Source: Glandiceps talaboti
Taxonomy: Eukaryota > Hemichordata > Enteropneusta > Spengelidae
Direction: 5' to 3'
DNA: 64,000 nt
Assembly (NCBI RefSeq): GCF_964340395.1
Contig: NC_135558.1
Location: forward strand, 20,970,871-21,034,870
The position numbers were made by a program, and so were the translations under genes. Below are positions 46,584 through 59,671 of the stretch, one piece after another. Within the stretch, counting starts at the first letter, position 1. Each line of letters begins with the position of its first letter. The notes below the pieces were generated by a model, which did not search any database, had not been told where the DNA came from, and saw only the letters and a program-made list of their open reading frames with translations.

Positions 46584-47890
46584 AGTGCCAGACATTGTAA
46601 TCGTTAGGGCATGTGCATATCTTTCATACATTTACTCTAGCTGATATCAATCACGAGCACAAGATTTGCGCCCTCTATTGGGCTAAATTTCTCCCTCGTC
46701 TCGCACTAGTACCGGAGCAGCAGTTTCAAAGGAACCATTTCTACAGTACGACTCGACTGAGGCCACACATTGAAGAGGAAAAATTCATATGCAACAATTT
46801 CAATAAGCAGTCAGCTGTCTTCCTGTTTCCCCCAGAATTAGGACTGCATATCCAAATGCTAGGAAAAGTCAATAAGAAAAGACCAATGAAAACATATTCA
46901 TGACACAAAAAATGATTTGATATGAAATGACACCGTATACAAATTATATTTGTTATGTTCAAATTTATATTTTTGTGTAAACTTTGCTGCATTAAGGAAT
47001 AGATTAGTCTTTGAATGAAATTATTATAAAATAGCATTAATTATCATTGGGTAAAGGCATATTTTTGTGAATGTCTGCAATATAGTGAAAGTGAAGTCTT
47101 TTTGAAATAGTAACTAGCTAGCACTGTTCGTCATTGTACATGAATATATGCAAATGATCAGTTAGAGTTTAATTCATAAAAATAAACTCGCCTTCTTGAA
47201 GTAATAACGGACTCTAGAATTCTTTTGTAGTGTCCCGATATTCAGACCTTTTCGGCTACAATTTCCCAGCTTTACAGGACAGCACCAACACGTAAATAGT
47301 AACTACATAGGGGTGAAATATTTATTTAAAAAAATAAATAAATAAAAAAAAAGTTAGATAGCACCTTGACAGTAAAGTAAAAATTAGAGGTAAGAAAATG
47401 CTTTAGACTGGGATATTGCCACCTCTTGTTACCAATTTCATTGAATTCAAAAAGAGTGGAACAAAAGCTTTCAGAAATTATATAGTTATGGATGTGTATA
47501 ATCATTACTTTCTTAACTACAAACCAATCAACAAAGGGGCATTGAAGGTGGTGTATATGAAATGAACAATATCTGTAATTTTTGATCATTTTAAGTATCG
47601 CCGTTCTGAGCAATGATTGCAGTTTATTTTCTACTCCCAAAGTGAAACTACCAGTATTCAACTTTCAATACAGCCTGTAAAGTTATAGCAGTTGAACAGT
47701 GAATTTATGAAATTAATTCCAACAATGAAAACATATGTCAATGTTTATACAGGTTTGCAGACAAGCTGAATCACCGAATACTGGGAGTAGAACAAAACAT
47801 TGTACTCAATACAGAAATTAAAAGCTTAATTAAAGAAGTATACCTGAGTAGTTCCCTAATACGAAAGATGTCGTTATTAGTTTGATTATG

Positions 47891-47956
47891 CATGGAAATG
47901 GTAATCTTCTTATCATGATTTACATGGAAATGGTAATCTTCTTATCATGATTTAAA
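47891..47956. repeat. Two-copy tandem duplication, about 34 bp
   Basis: CATGGAAATGGTAATCTTCT with TATCATGATTTA occurs twice without change. Confidence 0.85.
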
Positions 47957-48139
47957 TGGAAATAATATGTGTATTTATAGTACTTGCACATGTTAGGGTG
48001 ACTGTTGAATATTAGTTTTAAAAAAAAAGTTATAAAAAGTTAAAATATTTATTAAAAGTTTAAGTATTTATTTTCACAAGGGAAGTCATGTTTACAATAA
48101 AATGTTCTTTGTGACTGAATGCTGTTTGTATTGCATATC

Positions 48140-48169
48140 ACACACACATATATGCACACACAGACACAC

Positions 48170-48247
<78 letters not shown>

Positions 48248-48330
48248 CTGTGTGTGTGCATGTGTATGTATGTGTGTGTGCGTGCGTGCGTGCGTGCGTG
48301 CATGTGTGTGTGTGTGTGTGTGGGGGGGGC
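48140..48330. repeat. Compound (CA)n-(CAGA)n-(TG)n microsatellite
   Basis: CA repeats, about 20 CAGA units, then TG/CG repeats ending in a short G run. CA on one side and TG on the other are complementary and can fold. Confidence 0.95.
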
Positions 48331-48880
48331 ATCAAAATAATAAATCAGAAATATAGAAATTCTCCGGCTTCCCCCTAGAAGTCAAAATCTGGACACTCCC
48401 TTACTGCTGAACAGTGCTGAACAGAAATAAATTTCATATATATGTAGACATCGTGGATTTATGTAGGTCGCATACACCGATCAGCATAGGTTGGTACTTG
48501 AAATCCCTAAGAGTTTGACAAGGTTGTCACCTATTCCATATCTGATCGATACCAACTGATACACGAGGACATAGTTCACAAACTGTCATGAGCGCCCACA
48601 TAATTGCTATATTAAAAATGAATATTAAAATTAAATGCCAGGCGATTGTTCACCTGATGTGCATCACGTGAAATGGGTACAGAAAGAATTAAAATATGAA
48701 ATAAGGAAAGGGAAGGATGAATACAAGAGGAAAATAGGAAATAATTTTAAAAGTTGTGTACTGATTTGAAGAAAGTATGGAACGGACTGAAACTTATGAG
48801 TGGTTACTCTAATGGTAGCAAAAACACCAATGTTACAGGAGACAATTCAACACCCCGTATTTGACTGTTTCGTACAATGA

Positions 48881-49012
48881 ATGCTTCACTTATATTACAC
48901 TTTGGGGCAAAAGTGAACTTGAAGGTTTTGTAATGGTAATCTTGATAGGTAGTTTATAAAAGAAGTTAATCCAAATTGTTCTACTCTTCAGTAGGAAGTA
49001 TGATTAATACTC
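48881..49012. repeat. Dispersed repeat, inverted partner of 44935-45082
   Basis: Reverse-complement similarity to the copy in ACADM intron 1 over about 130 bases, with small indels. Confidence 0.8.
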
Positions 49013-49167
49013 AATATGTTAATATTACTCCTTGTCAGGTTAGTCTAAACAATATCACGTGATACCTTGTATCTGATATTGTAGACGACAGAGATTTATA
49101 CTAGTACTTGGTTCAAACACAATAAATGTATGTGCACCAGTTTATGCCAGTCACTGTTTGACCATTG

Positions 49168-49291
<124 letters not shown>

Positions 49292-51350
49292 GTGCCATAG
49301 AGGGCGCTCGTGGCTTCCATGTACGCTCGGTCCAGAGCATAGGGGCGTGTAATATTTCCTAGATTGTTTTTTTCCCCAGGTCTACAGACTAAATACAACA
49401 ACCTTTCGACTATATACTCCTACCTGTAAGGAGAAAAGGAAATATTTCTACTAGAATAGAGATTGATACATTTGTAGCAGCAGAATTCGTCCGATATTTT
49501 CCTAAGAAAACGGCAATGTAAGCAATAATACGTGCCCCTGTGGCCCGGAGTGGACATTTAGGCCAAGTCTCTGGGCGACAACAGAAAGGTTCTTGCGATT
49601 TTCCCCATGCATAGTGATTATTTTAGTAACTTCTGTATTTTTTCTCGTATCGCTTTATTTGAAGAATAACCTCATTAGCAATGTATCAAATATCAAATGA
49701 TATATACACGTGTCACCTCTGTTTCTCACCAATGTTTTATGTCCAACGTTACGTAGTGAATGTTCAGCTAACTATACATTACTTTCAAAAATACTCTTAA
49801 TTGCACCGAATCACACGAGGACACAGCTCAACGGACATAGATAGGATAACAAACATAGATTTATGGTTCGCCAGTTACCTCTCCGAACGAGATAGTTACC
49901 TTTTTTTCCTTTTCTCCTACTTTTCTGGCATGTACTTTAAGAAAGTTCATTTAAATTATATCATTAAACAATCATCCTATGCGATCGAGCGATCGATTGG
50001 TTGGTTGCAAGACCACGATGAAGACATTACTCATATTAGCACCCTTGATCTTCTAGCATTTTTGTATGTCATTTTGTAGTATTTCAGCCACAATAAATTG
50101 AGAATTTATCTTCAACTTTTGATAATTTCTAAGGTTTCTAAATTTACAAAATACAAATATACCTTTACTCGCATTTTGAATTGTTACTATTGTTTCGTCC
50201 GTTTAAAGAGAAATTTGTATCGAAACCTCCTCCCTGCGTCGCGTCGGAAGGCTTTTTTTGTTTGTTTCTTATCTCCAGTGGAATAGTCGGGCGGGGCGGG
50301 CGGGCGAAATAAAAAAAAAGGGGGCCAGAAAAAAAATCTGTATTTTTTCAGTTCTATTCTCTGTCCTTTCTGTCCTGTCAGTCTCTCTACAACTTCTTTT
50401 CTCTTCTCTTTATTGAATCCTTGTTACAGGTCTCTTTCCGTCATTTTAGCAAGGTTGACAAGTTCGTAGAACAACTTTGTAAGAAGATGAATACTTATCA
50501 TCCTGATGGGTGTATATCTGTAGCCATGAACTATTGTGTGATTTTATCAGGAGTACTAATACATTCGTCATATTAATCAAAGTGGCATTGACATTGCTAA
50601 CATTTTTTTTCAAGTTATCCAATTTGAACTTTAGTATGTAACTTTTTGAAACACTTGCGTGATTGTCATCAGTGTGCTAGAGGAATTTTCATTTATATAA
50701 ATCATTACTTTTATGAAACATTTTTCTTCAGTGTGAACTTGTCAAAATAATCAGATAACATGTAAACATTTCTTGAACTCACAATTCCTTTGGGATTTAC
50801 TGTTTAAAAGTAATTAAAAGTAATAATATAAACATCGAACGTCTTCCAAGGTCATGTATGTCATGACTCATAGGTCATGAAACGCATTACCATTATGGAG
50901 TCGGTCATTTCCCCGATGATACAACTGATTTAAAGCTAAAAACTGGTCAAGAAATTGGTTTTTTTTTAGGAATGCTAGGAATGCAGTTTGACTTTTACCA
51001 ATTTTAAGCATAATTTTGAAAATGATGGAAATATTCTTAGCTATTATTACATGCAGCAAAGTGTACTGCGCGACGGCATTAATTTCGAGCCCTGTCCCTC
51101 ATCAAACCTCAACGACTTCAGCCATGAAAGACCCATACTAAGGGGGTGGGGGGCCGGGGGTAGACGGCAGTGTTCTGCCAAGGTTTCCAACAAGTGGGGA
51201 CAAAGGCCCCTTGGTTGCAAAAAGTGGTGTCATTTGACAGGGAGTGGGGTTAATTATTATTGTCTATGAAATATTATTTTCTGATTTGCACAACAAGTTC
51301 ATTCTTCATATCTGACGGGGCACACATGCATCGGCCGTCTATAGTGGCCA

Positions 51351-51764
51351 GTGTATTTGACGCCGAAACACGTCGTAATGGATGTCAAAGGTCACGCCTG
51401 TCACGAGCACGACAGCGCCGGGTACGAGCACGACGTGCTCGTGACCGGCGCCTGTCAGCAGACACGGCCAAAAAAAAAAGTCGAGAAGAAAAAAAAAAGT
51501 TGAAAAATAAATTTTAAAAATTTTAAAAATAAAATAACTTTAACAAAAAATATATTTTGACTTTCAATTATCCTTAAAACATTCTGGTTTGACGAAAAAT
51601 AAAACAATATTCTCAAATAAATGAAAACTTATTTCATTTTCAATTAAAATAATGTGAACATGGAATAAAAGTACATAAACGGTTAAAATTAGTTTGTAAG
51701 TACGAAAAATATAAAATACTATAGCTAAAATAAAAACATACTTTTGGCCTGAACGGCTTCCCAT
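51351..51764. mobile_element. Solo half of the palindromic foldback element
   Basis: It matches 53267-53670 in the same orientation: a GC-rich part (TGACGCCGAAACACGTCGTA, then hairpin-rich GAGCACGACGTGCTC) followed by a 300-base A/T-rich part ending GGCCTGAACGGCTTCCCAT. It lies 28 bases from the complete element and is inverted relative to its left arm. Confidence 0.88.
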
Positions 51765-51792
51765 ATTCCATAGCTTCCCATACCTCTACCCT

Positions 51793-53670
51793 ATGGGAAG
51801 CCGTTCAGGCCAAAAATATTTTTTTATTTTAGCTATAGTATTTTATATTTTTTGTACTTACAAACTAATTTTAACCGTTTATGTACTTTTATTCCATGGT
51901 TACATTATTTTAATTGAAATAAGTTTTCATTTATTTGAAAATATTGTTTTATTTTTCGTCAAACCAGAATTGTTTAAAGGATTATATATAATTGAAAGTC
52001 AAAATATATTTTTTGTTAAAGTTATTTTATTTTATTCTTTTAATTTAAAAAAAAAAATTTCAACTTTTTTTTTTTTCTTCCCAACTTTTTTTTTTTGGCC
52101 GAGTCTGCTGACAGGCGCCGGTGCAGAACACGTCGTGCTTGTACCCGGCGCCTGTCACGAGTACGAGGCGTGACCTTTGACATCCATGGCATTACGTACA
52201 CGTTCTTATTACCTTCGAAATTGATCGCTCAAACATTATATCAGATCTCAAAACTCTTAATTTACGTGTGATAGTATCTGTTTTTTCCAACAACCGCGAC
52301 TTCAGCCGCGTACGATCCGTGTGCAACGGGTAAAGGTATTTCCAAACGGTCAGTCAGGTACTTCTAGTACGAGCGCACATGTTGACGTCGACCTGCTGTA
52401 TTACATACGTAGACGTGTAGACTGTCGACAGTCGCTCGCGCCTTTTTCCCCCTACGTTTTATCTAAACTCCGATCCGGCACAACACTAGTCTAATCGCAA
52501 ACTGATATCGAGGGCCGAAGGCCCGAGTGATCGAGCAATTCGGCCCTCGAAATCAATTTGCAATTATACTAGTGTTGCGCCGGACCGGAGTTTAGATAAA
52601 ACGTAGGAAAAAAAGGCGCGAGCGACTGTCGACAGTCTAGTAGACGTGTTGTTCTTAACTTTTCATGATATATGCATGTGTACTCAGAGAGAATGTATAC
52701 TACAATGTACAATGAAGTAAACTGAATCTTTACAACAACAACAACAACAACAACGACGACGACGACGACGACGACGACGATGATGATGATGATAACAAGG
52801 CGATAGAAGCTGGTTTAGGTTGATATGTAATACAGCAGGTCGACGTCAACATGTGCACTCGCACAAGAAGTAGTACCTGACCTGACTGACCCATTGGAAA
52901 TACGCGTTCGTTTTCCTCGCGTTTTTGTTCCTAAAGCTGTTTTGCTCACGCTCACATTATAGTGTACCATCTTATTTCAATTCTGGTCAGTTTCACAATA
53001 ATGAATGTAATTGTTATTGATGCAACAAACTTTAGTTGTTTTAGATTAACTACCATTACCCTTTGCACATGGATCGTGTCGTGTCCTACGTACTACATCA
53101 TGTAATACATCATACATGCGGTCATAACCTTAACGTGACGGTGTACACATGTATGTACGCGGCTGAAGTCGCGGTTGTTGGAAAAAACAGATACTATCAC
53201 ACGTAAATTAACAGTTTTGAGATCTAATATAATGTTTGAGTGACCAATTTCGAAGGTAATGAGAAGGTGTATTTGACGCCGAAACACGTCGTAATGGATG
53301 TCGAAGGACATGCCTGTCACGAGCACGACGTACTCGTGAGAGGCGCTGGTCATCAGACTCGGCCAAAAAAAAAAAGTTGGGAAGAAAAAAAAAAAAGTTG
53401 AAATTTTTTTTTTTTTAAATTAAAAAATAAAATAAAAAACTTTAACAAAAAATATATATTTTGACTTTCAATTATATATAATCCTTAAAATAATTCTGGT
53501 TTGACGAAAAATAAAACAATATTCTCAAATAAATGCAAACTTATTTCAATTAAAATAATGTGAACATGGAATAAAAGTACATAAACGGTTAAAATTAGTT
53601 TGTAAGTACGAAAAATATAAAATACTCTAGCTAAAATAAAAAAATATTTTTGGCCTGAACGGCTTCCCAT
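51793..53670. mobile_element. 1.9-kb palindromic foldback element with very long inverted arms
   Basis: It begins ATGGGAAGCCGTTCAGGCCA and ends with the reverse complement TGGCCTGAACGGCTTCCCAT. Inside each arm, in order: an A/T-rich 300-base module, a GC-rich hairpin module (GGCGCCTGTCACGAG), a module with TTTACGTGTGATAGTATCTG, and one with ACATGTTGACGTCGACCTGC. Near the centre (about 52530) is a module with CTACGTTTTATCTAAACTCC. The right arm carries about three extra insertions, including an (ACA)(ACG)(ATG) microsatellite (52730-52793). No transposase was recognised. Confidence 0.85.
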
Positions 53671-54585
53671 ACTACCCAGCCCTGGACTTAGATAATTGTG
53701 ATGTCTGCCGTAAAATGAATGCGCCAAAGTGACGCAAGGTGGGAAAATTATTGCGTCATTTGTAATTTTAGGGGGCCAATGTCACAAGGTCGCGGCCTCG
53801 GCAGAACACTGGTCTAAGACGCCATAAGGAACGTTACAATTTTGCTGTGCTCAGGGGTCGGTCGGAAATTTAAAAAAAAAACTTTTTTTTTTTCTGATGT
53901 CGGAGCTGCAAATTAGGGTCGGTCGGGAGATGAGAAACAGAAAAATAAAAAGGGCCGAGGTCAAGGTTCATATATCTCAGAACGAGGCAGGCGCCCAATT
54001 TGAGACGTTGGTACATGGTAAGTATTCCCATAGCCATTCTTAAAATCCATATTTTTCGCCTGTTTTTACCCATGCAACTTCAACGACAACCATATTTGAC
54101 TTTCTATACTCGAAAGTATTTGAAGAAATGTTTTGAAGAAATTTGCAAGATTTAAAAGGGTGTTATGATCGAGTGTAAATGTGGTGGTTGCAGTGCAGTG
54201 ACGTTTCCAAATTGAATACACTTACATGTGCATGTCCATGCGACTGTAACAATGGTATTACTACAGTGAAGGCAGAATGCAGCTAATCTCCTTTTGAAAC
54301 GGGCCGTCAACTTGTTCTTGCCATCTCACTAATACATCCATGTTCTTGCCAAGTGATAGCATAGTTGACGGCTATACTAATCTCAACCGTCCAGTGACTT
54401 ATAACGTTTTTTTGTAGTGAAATTGGGCTCTAACATGCATCGCCAACAGTGGGGACAACATGTCACACTGACAGTAGTCGCCGTCGGAAAACAGCCTAAC
54501 AAGTATGGTAGCATCTTTGGAACAAGTTTTGGGACCTTCATGGGACAAGACTAATCCTGGGAGATAACTTGAAATTGATACCTGC

Positions 54586-54702
54586 AGACACCAGAAGCCG
54601 TCTTGGAAGTTGTCTGCCGACTAGCGACTTGAGGTGGACGACGACTGGTAATTATTACGTTCCGACACCGGCTGTGAAACTAGGACAAACCCGGTTAGTA
54701 TT
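54586..54702. repeat. Diverged direct repeat, copy 1
   Basis: It shares CTTGGAAGTTGTCTG, GTAATTATTA and GTGAAACTAGGACAAACCC with 56241-56358 at matching spacing. Its plus strand is open (SRLGSCLPTSDLRWTTTGNY), but copy 2 has stops, so coding is not supported. Confidence 0.75.
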
Positions 54703-55220
54703 TTTTTCTCGGTATATTTTTTCAGTATGGTTCGCCAAATGTCGCGGTGATAATGTTGTTCATGGATGCGTGATTTGTCGGCATTCCGTAAACATCTGGT
54801 AAATTTTGGAAACAAACCCTTACAAGTTTCCACTCGTTTTCTACTTTGTTGAGGCTTGGAAATTACATTTTTTTAACTTCCACACAAAAAAAACCCCTTT
54901 GAGTGTAGTCTGTTTCTATTTTCGGCTACACATTGTGAATAAATCAACACTTGTCAATTCCGTCTGGAGGTAATAGTGTCTGTTTCAGTCTTTTTTGCCT
55001 TGGAAGTGAGAATTTAATTTTGTAGCTAGTTCCAATTTTTAGGGACTTTGGCGACATCGGTAAATATAACCCTGTTTTTTTTTTGTTGTTGTTTTTTTTA
55101 TAAATGTATAGCCGTTAGTCAAGAATTAACAGAGCAATTAGTTGTTACTGACTGTTCATTTGCTGTCCACATAGCTGCTCTTTCCTTTGTCAAAAAAATG
55201 ACAGGGAGAGTGGTATAGTG

Positions 55221-55425
55221 TACACATGTTGACTGACAATGAGGGCAATAGCATACGTTTGTTGACAAGGGACGAGCCAGCCGGTCACACAAAAACAGTC
55301 TCAGACTGTTTTGGTTTCCCTGAGGGCAAAACCTGATTGGAAATGAAACTGTTTTGGTGTGACTGGCTAGTCCCGAGGGGAAACAAACTCATGCTATCAC
55401 CCAAATAATGTCAGTCAACATGTGT
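55221..55425. mobile_element. 205-bp foldback MITE
   Basis: The left arm ACACATGTTGACTGACAATG pairs with the right arm near TGTCAGTCAACATGTGT. The pairing goes on inward through GGGCAATAGCATACGTTTGT, GGGACGAGCCAG and CACACAAAAACAGT, giving arms of about 75-90 bases. Confidence 0.85.
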
Positions 55426-55761
55426 TTTATAACACCAAACAAGAATCATACACCACAGCACACTAAAATAATTATAACAAACTTCTCCAGCAAGCAGAGT
55501 TTGTTTGCATTGTGTTCAATAACATTTTAGAGTTGTCCCAATAACAAATAGTTCTCCAAAATACAACCACTGTCTTGATTACTGTCTTTGTTTTTTTAGA
55601 GTCTTTCTCAGAGACAATGTTGGCCAGCTCTTCTTCCGAAATTTTGATGAATCGAGCAAAACATTCACGTTGGCTGCTGCTTGTGGTCGTAGTTTCAGAC
55701 GAGCCAGACTTGTTTACAATTTGTTGTTCTTTGAAAATATTGTCATTATTCGTGTGTATAT

Positions 55762-55832
55762 ATGATGTCATCATGAGGCACTAATCAATGGAGCAAGGGA
55801 CTAGTTCCATTAATTAGTGCCTGCTACATCAT
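55762..55832. mobile_element. 71-bp palindromic element
   Basis: ATGATGTCATCATGAGGCAC with TAATCAATGGA pairs with TCCATTAATTAGTGCCTG and CTACATCAT. Perhaps a minimal MITE. Confidence 0.65.
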
Positions 55833-56240
55833 TTATCGCGGAACAGCGTGAGAATGGTCCATAACATGTGATGTTGCATTGACCAATCATGACAGAGAGT
55901 AGAGTATGCAGTGTGTTATAATGTTTAATACTGGGGTAGTTCATTGTTTATTTTTACCATAAATTTTGTAGTTAGTAAACATTCATTGATAGTTTACCTC
56001 TACCCAGTACTTGCTTTGCTGAACAGTATGGCAGCTCCCCTGAAGTCCATCTATTGTCTTAGAAATTATATTATTTGCCCCCTTATTCAGAGATTAATTT
56101 TTTGAGGTCCTATTAAAGAATAAGTGATTGCAATCTCTGAATTTCCAATTTCTGTTTTCAAATAGTTTCGCCATATTTGCTGTTTTTCCTGTCGAAGTTA
56201 TAATAGTTGGATGTAAACTAAATAAATTGCCCGTTGTCTG

Positions 56241-56358
56241 TGTTGATTGGAGCACTCTTGGAAGTTGTCTGTTGACTTGTGACTTCAAGTGAATGACTAC
56301 TCTTGTAATTATTATGTATACTTCCGACACCTGTTGTGAAACTAGGACAAACCCAGCC
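56241..56358. repeat. Diverged direct repeat, copy 2
   Basis: Partner of 54586-54702 in the same orientation, about 1.65 kb downstream. It carries indels that break the open frame. Confidence 0.75.
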
Positions 56359-57380
56359 ATAATCACAGAAGCTTGGTAAGATACATGAGTATTTTACCGG
56401 GCAAAAGAGATACCTGCTTTATAGTAATAAGATAAGATCATGAAAGACCACTATGGCACATACCATTTCTTTGTAGGGGTTGGTCTTAGCTGCAATAATT
56501 GTAGCTTTGTTTTTTATTTACAATACTTTTTAAATTCTTTTTTATGTTTTATTTTGTGTGACTCAACAAGTTTCATTTTTAGTTTTTATTTCTTATGGGT
56601 TTGCAAAGAAAACAAAGCTACAATTCTATTATTGAACAAGGCCAGTCTAAAATCTCTTGGCAACTATCTCCATGATTTTCTCATAAAAACAGTCAATCAT
56701 TAACTTCAGCTATTGTTGCAATTGCAAAATTCACTGCGTAAGTACTCGAATATACCCATATTTGATTCAAAATGGCAATAAGTACTTAGTAGTGGTTTGG
56801 AGTCCTCGGCAACCATTACGACGTTGTTCTATACATGGAGCATGCACAGTATTAGTCAACATGTCCACCGAATTTGAAAATTTAGCTGTAACATTGAGAA
56901 TATAGCACGATTTCCACTTGAAAATAACATTGAGGAAGCAGTAATGTGATCGAGAGCGACACATTTATACCGGTAGACTAAGACATAGTACATGCTCAAA
57001 TTTCATAGAGGTGGGCGATATTGTCTACAAAAAGACAGTTTGAACAGGATCCTGGACACATTTTTTATAGGAGCTTGCTTACACATGATTGATTGATCTG
57101 TAGCAGTTCTAGCGGAGGACTGAGAGTGACGTAGTGAAACCGCTACTGTACAAAGTTGATGTTTGCTTTATAAAATGTTTCATCTTAATTTTGTTGAAAA
57201 TGAAAACTAGGGATGTGTATCTTTGATTTTGTATTGCTGCATCTATCACAAAATAATTGACAACAACATAAATACTCAGATACATGTGAAGTTGTGTTAC
57301 CTGTCTAACAGACAACACCCAAAATGGAATGAGCAATGGGGATGGGGGGGGGGGGTGTAATTTCTTGACATGGTATAGCA

Positions 57381-57598
57381 TTTACAGAAGATATAGTCTA
57401 ACCTTGCAGGTCTAGCGAAATGTCCTGTAAAATCTTACTGAAGATATAGTCTAACCTTGCAAATGTAGCGAAATGTTCTGTAAAATTTACAGAAGATATA
57501 GTCTAACCTTGCAAATCTAGTGAAATGTCCTGTGAAATCTTACTGAAGATATTGTCTAACCTTGCAAATCTAGTGAAATGTCCTGTAAAATCTTACTG
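57381..57598. repeat. 52-53 bp minisatellite, four copies
   Basis: The unit contains GAAGATATAGTCTAACCTTG, CAAATCTAG and GAAATGTCCTGTAAAAT; copies start near 57387, 57440, 57492 and 57545. Copies alternate TTTACA and CTTACT spacers, hinting at a two-unit period. Confidence 0.9.
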
Positions 57599-58019
57599 AT
57601 TACTGCATGGCCATTTACCTTCAATCTAAGATATCCAGGCAAATTATAGCACTGTACGATAAATAAATCCAGCTAAAATCACCTTTGGCTTTGGCATTAA
57701 ATTTTTTTGTAAGAGTACAAATCTTTTTGCAAGCACTAAATTGTGATATTTTGCTTGTTAAGTTGTTGGCATGTGTTATTATTTATGTTCAATGTCCAAG
57801 AACTATTTAGATAGATAAGAAAGAGGCTTCACCCACTGTTCATTACAATAATAACAATTCTAAACCCCTAGAGACACACAGGCACTGTATGTGCACACAT
57901 AAATTGCAACAGGAAACCATGCAAGCAAATTCAAATTCTTGTTAATTTTTCACTGACAGCGTAAGCTTTAGGTATAGGTTGGTATACATATGTGGGTATA
58001 GAGGTATAAGTGATCATGG

Positions 58020-58640
58020 TCTGTCTGTCAACTTTTTTAGCGCCGCTGTCAGCGAAAGCTGAAAGCGTAGCTTTAGGTATAGGTGTGTATTAAGGTATAG
58101 AGTATAGGTGGAATCATTGGTGTCCGTCAAATTTTTATATTTTCATCATCTTCTCCGAAAGTGAGTCAGAATTCTTCGATATTTGGTGTGCATGTTCATT
58201 GGGGGGAGGCTATTCAGATTTGTTCATGCCAAGTCGATCTGTGCCATTTTCAATTTTTTATGATTTTTTTTCTTCAAAAAATGACATTTTCATCATCTCC
58301 TCAAATACTACTTGTCAGATTGCTTTGATATCTGGTGTGTTGATGCGCAGGGGGTAGCTTACTCAGATTTGTTAATTTCAAGTCAGCACATCTTCATTTT
58401 TATTTTTTTATGATTTTTTTCTTGTAATTTAACAAAAATATTAATATGTTAATGAGCATTGTGACCGACGCCATATTGGAAATCAGTCGACGACACTATT
58501 GACGTCAAACAAGCAATGTAATATGTGCTATACTCATAACTCTACGCATTGGGCGCCCAAATGACAAGTGTTTGTTCGAAACAGGGTTGTAAACTTCAAA
58601 TCCAAATTCGGCACCCCTTCTACATAATCAGCCAGTCCGC
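58020..58640. repeat. About 620-bp dispersed element, inverted partner of 33160-33790
   Basis: Reverse-complement copy with the same landmarks (GCTGTCAGCGAAAGCTGAAA, GATATCTGGTGTGTTGATGC, GACGCCATATTGGAAATCAG). Its outer end is partly duplicated just to the left (57955-58015: AGCTTTAGGTATAGG). Confidence 0.85.
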
Positions 58641-59671
58641 CACATCCTCATTTGCATACATCTATCCTCCATATAGCGACTGTTACACTTTGAATGGCTG
58701 CTCACGGGCCTTATTTTTCGGTATTTTCAACTCGCCGTAAATTTCACTAGAGTACCCCATTTTAGATACTGAAAATGCCTAAACCTCAACTGTTATCTCT
58801 TCTTTCGTGCCAGCAAAATAAATTTTGGCATTACATTTAGGAATACCGATTTTCCGACGAATTCGGGACACATACTTGAGGCCTTGAAATTTCGACCCAG
58901 TTTTCGCTCGAGTCATTTTCCTCAATACGGACCGGAAAGTTTACAAATTTCACAAAAAGGTGGATTTTTATGTGTTTTAAATAACCATGGCAAGTAAATT
59001 TAGTAGGATCGTTGTGTAACGGTCCGGACTATTCAAGAATTTTCGGTAGAAAATGACTGATTTGACCCGGAAGTTGAAGCTGGCTTCGTCTGACCGGACG
59101 ATTTTCCACAACCAGCAGCAAGCAACGTGGGAGTTCTTGGTACTCACTAAAATCACACTTCAGACCCACTATAAAAGTTTGATGTTTTCAGATAACATGT
59201 AACTTGTGATTAATTCTATATTGTCATGCAATTTGGAGTGACAGTGAACTCGAATGAAGACAACTTGCATAAGCAAGGCATGCCTAGGCCATAAGGCGTG
59301 CGCAGTACGTACAGTGAATCGACCAAACTTTGTTTATTTGCCGACAGTTTACATGTAAACACACATAACTAGTGTTAGTTATCTGTGATGTAAATGACAT
59401 GAACATGTCTTACCAATTCCAAAATGCAAATATTTGGCAAGTAAAAATAATTAAAATGATTACAACTTTAATTTGGCTTCAGACTGCATTTATGTTTTGC
59501 GTATCTTTCCCCGTTTTACATATAAATCCGAAAAGGTTCTCTCTAGTCATGTCAGTGATCATACCGGGGCTGCTTTGAGTACGAGCGAGGTGAAACATGT
59601 TGAGGTATTTTGTTGAGAATTATAAATATTGCGAAATGTCAAGTACAAGGTTTAAATACAATGGAATGATG

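Larger units (their letters stand above)
53671..58019. other. Intergenic, several foldback and duplicated segments
   Basis: No gene was recognised. It contains a diverged direct duplication (54586-54702 and 56241-56358), foldback elements (55221-55425 and 55762-55832) and a 53-bp array (57381-57598). Confidence 0.55.

Noticed and set aside
46613-46903. 96-codon ORF upstream of ACADM
   Set aside because: No recognisable domain, no splice context, and its text includes the GCGCCCTCTATTG phrase common in dispersed repeats; more likely chance.
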